From the NCBI GenBank assembly GCA_945866245.1, contig CAMBGW010000028.1, positions 1-10,221 of the forward strand: a stretch of 10,221 nucleotides of DNA. The letters run 5' to 3'. The position numbers were made by a program, and so were the translations under genes. Positions 6,057 through 10,221 of the stretch are shown one piece after another. A model generated the notes under the pieces. The model ran no database searches. It had not been told where the DNA came from and was given only the letters and a program-made list of their open reading frames with translations. Within the stretch, counting starts at the first letter, position 1; every line of letters starts with the position of its first letter. This DNA is from Verrucomicrobia subdivision 6 bacterium (GTDB lineage: Bacteria; Verrucomicrobiota; Verrucomicrobiia; Methylacidiphilales; Verrucolacustridaceae).

Positions 6057-6511
6057 ACCGCCTCAGGATCCTCTGCCAAACCTGCTAAGAACTCCTCCGG
6101 GCTCTTCGCCGCCATGAGTTTCTCCCGTACTTCGTCCTGCCTCAACAATCGGGCCATCGCCCCCACCAAGGCCAGATACTCCGTCACCATTCTTCGTGGT
6201 GTGCCAATCACAAAAATAAAATGAATTTTTTCCCCCGCCTGATCAAAACTCACCCCTTCTTTACTTCTCCCCACCGCCAATACCAGCCTCTTCACGTGAT
6301 CTGTTCTGGCATGGGGAAATGCCACCCCGTTTCCCAAGCTCGTCGCCTCCACCCGTTCCCGCGCCAAAAGCTCATCGTAAAAACCCTGAAAGTGGATCAC
6401 TCCTTCATCCTTTTCTAATAAAGCGGCCACCCGGTGAATCGCTACCGTCCGCTTCGTTTCATTTAAATCCAGCAGGATGTGCGCTGGTTGTAAAAGCTCG
6501 GCTAACTTCAT
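6053..6511 (-). CDS. PTS EIIA domain protein (fructose/nitrogen type)
   Basis: This is a single-domain EIIA of the Fru/Mtl/Ntr superfamily, 152 aa, which would accept phosphate from HPr or NPr on a histidine. The active-site block is SLGNGVAFPHARTDHVKRL (58-76), with phosphorylatable H67, followed by AVGRSKEGVSFD (79-90) and the strand IHFIFVIGTP. No EIIB, EIIC, HPr or EI is nearby, so a regulatory (PtsN-like) role is more likely than sugar transport. The start is the ATG at 6511, which overlaps the NAD kinase stop by one base (TGATG) and has GGGAG seven bases upstream. The frame stays open to 6763, but that extension is only antiframe of NAD kinase. The stop overlaps the regulator's GTG. Substrate or partner cannot be read from the sequence. 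Confidence 0.9.
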   Translation of the reverse strand: MKLAELLQPAHILLDLNETKRTVAIHRVAALLEKDEGVIHFQGFYDELLARERVEATSLGNGVAFPHARTDHVKRLVLAVGRSKEGVSFDQAGEKIHFIFVIGTPRRMVTEYLALVGAMARLLRQDEVREKLMAAKSPEEFLAGLAEDPEAV

Positions 6512-7374
6512 CACGCGACTCCCGCCGCACCGCTCCAACCCAACTTCTGCCTCGTCAAACCGTAAAAGCCAAAACCCACCGGATGCATCAACTTCACCAC
6601 GGGTCGCCCCACTTCCACCCGCAAGCAGCTGCCTCGACTTAGCTTCCCAATTTTCTTTCCATCCAATCTTACCACCGCGCTTGGTTCCCCTTGGCTTAAC
6701 CACAATTCCACCCCTTCTTGCTCCCCCACCACCACAGGACGCTGCGCCATCGCATGGGCACATACTGGAGTTAAAACCATCGCCCTCGCTCTCGGGCTTA
6801 CCAGCGGTCCACCTGCCGACAAGGAATACGCCGTCGAACCCGTCGGGCTCGCTACCAGCAACCCATCCGCATGATAATCCGACAACATTTCTCCTCCCAC
6901 CTTGACTCGGACCCTCACCATCAGCTGCCCCGCTTGCGGCCCCACCGAGACCTCATTCAGTGCACTCCACTCCTGCCGTCCACCCGAAAGCTTCACCGAG
7001 AGGACCGTCCTGCTGCTTACCCCGAATCGACCCCGTAGAATTTCAGGCAGCACTGTTCCCACCTCACCCGCTTTTACCGATGTCAGAAAACCCAATGATC
7101 CCAAATTGATTCCCAAAAGGGGAATTCCCCATCCCATCGTGGCCTGCGCTGCATGCAACATCGTGCCATCCCCACCTCCAACCACCACCGCATCGATCCG
7201 GCCCCGCTTCGCCCGTGCTAACCCACTTTCCGAAACCCACCTCGCCTTGACCCCAGCTTGTTGAAATATCGATTTCAAAACCATCGCCACACCCATCGCG
7301 CCAGGCTTCCCACGACGTAGACAAACGAGCACCTGACGGATCCTGCGATTGTTTGCAGATAGGACACGAGCCAT
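6511..7374 (-). CDS. nadK: NAD kinase
   Basis: NAD kinase phosphorylates NAD+ to NADP+ with ATP or polyphosphate and sets the NADP(H) pool. Positions here count from the ATG at 7374 (287 aa). The diagnostic blocks are VVVGGGDGTMLHAA (about 63-76), with catalytic D69 in GGDGT; GINLGSLGFL (88-97); ALNE (138-141); YHADGLLVASPTGSTAYSLS (167-186), with D170; and the C-terminal region containing VRLDGKKIG. A TTG three codons upstream (7383) is an alternative start with a slightly longer N-terminus; I prefer the ATG. It is the first gene of the minus-strand operon and shares a base with the EIIA start. It diverges from gltB across about 85 bp, a notable pairing because glutamate synthase commonly consumes NADPH. 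Confidence 0.95.
   Translation of the reverse strand: MARVLSANNRRIRQVLVCLRRGKPGAMGVAMVLKSIFQQAGVKARWVSESGLARAKRGRIDAVVVGGGDGTMLHAAQATMGWGIPLLGINLGSLGFLTSVKAGEVGTVLPEILRGRFGVSSRTVLSVKLSGGRQEWSALNEVSVGPQAGQLMVRVRVKVGGEMLSDYHADGLLVASPTGSTAYSLSAGGPLVSPRARAMVLTPVCAHAMAQRPVVVGEQEGVELWLSQGEPSAVVRLDGKKIGKLSRGSCLRVEVGRPVVKLMHPVGFGFYGLTRQKLGWSGAAGVA
6519..6523 (-). promoter_or_regulatory. Shine-Dalgarno GGGAG of the EIIA gene
   Basis: GGGAG on the minus strand lies seven bases before the ATG at 6511, inside the end of the NAD kinase gene. It supports this start over the upstream open extension of the frame. Confidence 0.6.
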
Positions 7375-7405
7375 ACTCCACAATTCACCGAAAACCCCTG
7401 CCCCT

Positions 7406-7425
7406 CAAGAGGATTCCCACTCTTG
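7406..7425. repeat. Inverted repeat in the nadK-gltB divergent gap
   Basis: CAAGAG (7406-7411) and CTCTTG (7420-7425) form a perfect 6-bp dyad separated by eight bases. It lies in the 85-bp divergent intergenic region, where both promoters should be. It overlaps the weak gltB -35 candidate, so it could be an operator shared by the two transcripts. Six base pairs could also occur by chance. Confidence 0.3.
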
Positions 7426-7450
7426 CGCCAAGCCCTTCGTGAAGTATTCT
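7423..7450 (+). promoter_or_regulatory. Weak promoter candidate for gltB
   Basis: TTGCGC (7423-7428) and TATTCT (7445-7450) are spaced by 16 bases. They match the sigma-70 consensus at only 3/6 and 4/6 positions. If real, the transcript would begin within a few bases of the gltB ATG and be almost leaderless, which fits the absence of a Shine-Dalgarno there. Confidence 0.2.
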
Positions 7451-7459
7451 AACCATCCT

Positions 7460-10221
7460 ATGTCGCGGTTCCCCCTTAACCACGCAATGCCCCAAGCTCA
7501 GGGCCTCTACAACCCTTCCCATGAGCACGACGCTTGTGGCGTGGGCGTTGTTGCCGATATCCAAGGGAGGCGTACCCGCTCGATCCTCGAGCGTGCCCTC
7601 AGCTGCGTCTGCCAGCTCGCCCACCGTGGCGCCCTCGATGCGGATGCAAAATCAGGAGACGGCGCAGGTGTCCTCACCCAAATCCCCACAAAACTGTTCC
7701 GGCGGGAAGTCGAAAAGCTAGGACACCAGCTTTACGGGGAAGGAGACCTTGGGATCGGATTCTTCTTTCTCCCCGCCCAAGATAAATATGCCCAAGCCCA
7801 TATTCGCCGAATCGCAGAGGAAGTTGTCGTTCGCCGTGGCCTCGTTTCTCTTGGGTGGCGAGTTGTCCCAGTCAATCCACGCATCTTAGGGGAAAAGGCC
7901 TCCCTCTCCGCCCCCCGAATCGAACAGCTCCTTGTCGCTCGACCCGACTCCAAAAAACTCTCGGATGATGCTTTTGAAATGGTTCTCTTTTTGGCTCGGA
8001 ATGAAATCGAACACCGCTGTGCCGCAGACCGCACCCCCCCATTTTATATCCCCTCCTTTAGCGCCCGAGTCATCGTTTACAAAGGCATGCTCACTGGCAC
8101 GCAGCTCAAAAGCTTCTACCTCGATCTTCAAGATCCCGCTTACGAGACCGCCCTGGCCGTCTTCCACCAAAGATATAGCACCAATACTTTCCCCACTTGG
8201 CCACTCGCCCACCCTTTCCGCATGGTCGCTCACAACGGAGAAATTAATACGCTTCGGGGAAATCGTCACTGGGTTCACGCCCGCGAAGCCGATCTCTCCC
8301 ATCCCGGCCTCGACCCTGCCGATCTCCCTCTTCTGCACCCCATCATCCAACCCGGCGGAAGCGACTCCTCCAGCTTGGATAACGCCTTCGAACTTCTCTC
8401 CATTTCAGGCCGCGGCCCCCTCCATGCAATGCTTATGCTTGTTCCTTCCGCCTACCGCTCCGAGGAATCCCTTTCCCCCGAAGTTCGGGCTTTTTACGAA
8501 TACCACGAGTGCATGAATGAGCCTTGGGACGGACCGGCCGCTCTCGCGTTCAGCGACGGCCGAATCGTTGCCGCCTGCCTCGATCGAAACGGCCTCCGAC
8601 CCGCCCGCTATAAAATCACCAAAGATGGCCTTTTCCTCATGGGCTCCGAAGTCGGCATCGGCGACATTCCCGAAAAGTCGGTCATCGAAAAAGGCCGGCT
8701 CGCCCCTGGGGAGATGATTGCCGTTGATACCATCAATAAAAAGCTTCTACGTAATTCGGATATCAAAAATTTTGCCGCATCTGAAAAACCGTACGCCCAG
8801 TGGGTCAAAGAAGGGTTGCAAACTTTGCCCCCAATCCCCGCTCAACTCCCCACTGTCCCAGCCGACCTAACTTCAACTCTGCTCTCCTTCGGATACAGCG
8901 ACGAGGAGCTCAAAGTTATCCTTCTCCCCATGATCCAAAAAAGCGAGGAAGCCACCGGTTCGATGGGGGATGATGCTGCTCTCGCCGTCTTTTCCCGCCG
9001 GGCTCGCCTCTTCTACCAATACTTCCGCCAACTTTTTGCCCAAGTCACCAACCCACCGATCGATCCGATCCGGGAAAAGCTCGTGATGTCCACAACCGTC
9101 TACCTAGGTGTCCGCCCAAACTGGTTAACCGACGGTCCCGACCACGTTCGCCTTTTGCGACTCGACTCTCCCGTCATCTCCCCCAACGAACTAACCGCTA
9201 TTCTTTCTCGCAAAGAGCCTGCTCTTCGCTCAAAAACCATCTCCGTCCTTTTCCCTGTTTCAGGTGGTGTTGAAGCATTCCAAAAGCGCCTCCGAGAAAT
9301 TAGTGACGAGGCTGCGGCCGCCGTCCGCGAGGGATGCTCCATCCTCTGCCTCTCCGACCGCGGGACCCAAGCCGAGCAATCCGCCCTTCCGATGCTCCTC
9401 GCGATCTCCTCAGTCCATCACAGCTTGATCCGTGCAGGCCTCCGGATGAGGACCTCCCTCCTCGCCGACACCGCTGATTGTCGTGACGTGCATCACTTCG
9501 CCTGCCTTCTCAGCTTTGGTGCATCTGCTGTCTCCCCCTACTTAGTCTGGGAACTGGCGGCACGCTGGCAGGCGGAAGGGGCCCTTCCCGATCTCGACGC
9601 CAGCAAGATCATCTCTGCCTACCGACAAGCGATCGACAAAGGACTGCTCAAGATTATGTCCAAAATGGGAATCTGCATGCTGACAAGCTATCACGGCAGC
9701 CAACTTTTCGAGGCGGTCGGGATTGGACCCTCCCTCATCCGAAACCACTTTACCGATACCCCCTCGCAAGTCGCTGGAATAGAAATTCCAGAACTGGCCG
9801 ACGAGACCATTCGTCGCCATAACGAAGGATATGCGGCTGCAGCAGCTTCGAACGAGCGACTACCCGACGCTGGGGTCTACCGCTGGCGTCGGGATGGTGA
9901 GGTTCACGCGATTACTCCCCCCGCGATTCAATCTCTTCAGGCATTGGTTGGCCTAAAAGGTGCCGATCAGCGCAACTCCCCCGCCCAGTTTCAATCTTAC
10001 CTAGACGCTCTTAATAAAAGCACCCCAATCACCATTCGCCACCTACTCCGCCTCAAGCAAGGGCGTACCCCACTTCCTCTTGATGAAGTTGAGCCGGTAG
10101 ACGAGATCCGCCGTCGCTTTACCACCGCGGGAATGTCCCTTGGTTCTTTATCCCCCGAAGCCCCTGAGGCTCTTGCCATCGCCATGAACCGGATCGGCGG
10201 AAAATCGAACTCCGGGGAGGG
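7460..10221 (+). CDS. gltB: Glutamate synthase large subunit, N-terminal 920 codons (truncated by window edge)
   Basis: GltB transfers the glutamine amide to 2-oxoglutarate, giving glutamate. The frame is open from ATG 7460 to the window end with no frameshift; about 60% of a typical 1,500-residue protein is present. The amidotransferase domain begins after a short propeptide: HEHDACGVG places the catalytic cysteine at C26. Further motifs are AHNGEINTLRGNRHW (257-271), GGSDSSSLDN (299-308) and LDRNGLRPARY (374-384). The central domain contains TGSMGDD (499-505) and NPPIDPIRE (531-539). LLKIMSKMGI (729-738) and FTTAGMSLGSLSPEA (887-901) mark the linker and start of the FMN/2-oxoglutarate synthase domain, which the window cuts. 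M10 (7487) is an alternative start with a 16-residue propeptide. The small subunit GltD is not in view, so the NADPH or ferredoxin type cannot be decided. Confidence 0.96.
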   Translation, partial: MSRFPLNHAMPQAQGLYNPSHEHDACGVGVVADIQGRRTRSILERALSCVCQLAHRGALDADAKSGDGAGVLTQIPTKLFRREVEKLGHQLYGEGDLGIGFFFLPAQDKYAQAHIRRIAEEVVVRRGLVSLGWRVVPVNPRILGEKASLSAPRIEQLLVARPDSKKLSDDAFEMVLFLARNEIEHRCAADRTPPFYIPSFSARVIVYKGMLTGTQLKSFYLDLQDPAYETALAVFHQRYSTNTFPTWPLAHPFRMVAHNGEINTLRGNRHWVHAREADLSHPGLDPADLPLLHPIIQPGGSDSSSLDNAFELLSISGRGPLHAMLMLVPSAYRSEESLSPEVRAFYEYHECMNEPWDGPAALAFSDGRIVAACLDRNGLRPARYKITKDGLFLMGSEVGIGDIPEKSVIEKGRLAPGEMIAVDTINKKLLRNSDIKNFAASEKPYAQWVKEGLQTLPPIPAQLPTVPADLTSTLLSFGYSDEELKVILLPMIQKSEEATGSMGDDAALAVFSRRARLFYQYFRQLFAQVTNPPIDPIREKLVMSTTVYLGVRPNWLTDGPDHVRLLRLDSPVISPNELTAILSRKEPALRSKTISVLFPVSGGVEAFQKRLREISDEAAAAVREGCSILCLSDRGTQAEQSALPMLLAISSVHHSLIRAGLRMRTSLLADTADCRDVHHFACLLSFGASAVSPYLVWELAARWQAEGALPDLDASKIISAYRQAIDKGLLKIMSKMGICMLTSYHGSQLFEAVGIGPSLIRNHFTDTPSQVAGIEIPELADETIRRHNEGYAAAAASNERLPDAGVYRWRRDGEVHAITPPAIQSLQALVGLKGADQRNSPAQFQSYLDALNKSTPITIRHLLRLKQGRTPLPLDEVEPVDEIRRRFTTAGMSLGSLSPEAPEALAIAMNRIGGKSNSGE

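Noticed and set aside
5177..6117. Proline- and serine-rich plus-strand open frames opposite the LacI-type gene
   Set aside because: Low-complexity Pro/Ser content follows from the C-rich plus strand, and the minus-strand regulator is unambiguous.
6512..6763. N-terminal extension of the EIIA frame (84 extra residues)
   Set aside because: It is Gly/Arg-rich, lies wholly inside nadK, has no family similarity, and the ATG at 6511 has a Shine-Dalgarno and starts exactly where EIIA proteins begin.
6221..7264. Plus-strand open frames opposite EIIA and nadK
   Set aside because: They overlap two confidently identified minus-strand genes and have the same Pro/Ser-rich antisense composition.
7732..10185. 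Several minus-strand frames and one 194-aa plus-strand frame within gltB
   Set aside because: The gltB frame is continuous from 7460 to the window end with conserved motifs throughout; these are out-of-frame shadows.

Overview
This 10.2-kb window is a gene-dense piece of bacterial chromosome with no mobile elements, RNA genes or CRISPR. Its composition is moderately GC-rich. The best guess for the source is a Verrucomicrobiota (PVC-group) bacterium. That guess rests on the style of the LacI-family DNA-binding domain (around 'MAVSKALRDAPDI') and the mix of genes, not on a marker gene, so it is tentative.

Plus-strand block (67-4551): ruvC and ruvA, 1 bp apart (Holliday-junction resolvase and branch-migration subunit, with no ruvB following). 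Next come a class I aspartate-type aminotransferase with its own structured leader and Shine-Dalgarno, a membrane zinc peptidase of the YugP family, a secreted TPR-like protein, and a hypoxanthine phosphoribosyltransferase whose GTG start overlaps the TPR gene's stop.

Minus-strand block (7374 down to 4594): four genes joined by three stop/start overlaps: NAD kinase, a free-standing PTS EIIA domain, a LacI-type regulator and a cytosine deaminase of the yeast (Fcy1) type. This looks like one translationally coupled operon. It converges on the hypoxanthine phosphoribosyltransferase gene, so two nucleobase-salvage enzymes sit tail to tail.

Right end (7460-10221): the first 920 codons of glutamate synthase large subunit (gltB), divergent from the NAD kinase operon across a gap of about 85 bp and cut off by the window edge. 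There is no stretch over 300 bases without a gene.

The features most worth a second look are the NAD kinase-EIIA-LacI-cytosine deaminase chain, the yeast-like deaminase itself, a strand-wide C-over-G bias that makes genes on the two strands use very different synonymous codons, and a RuvC lacking the usual aromatic residue three positions after its second catalytic acid. I see no clear evidence of a wholly new defence or mobile system.
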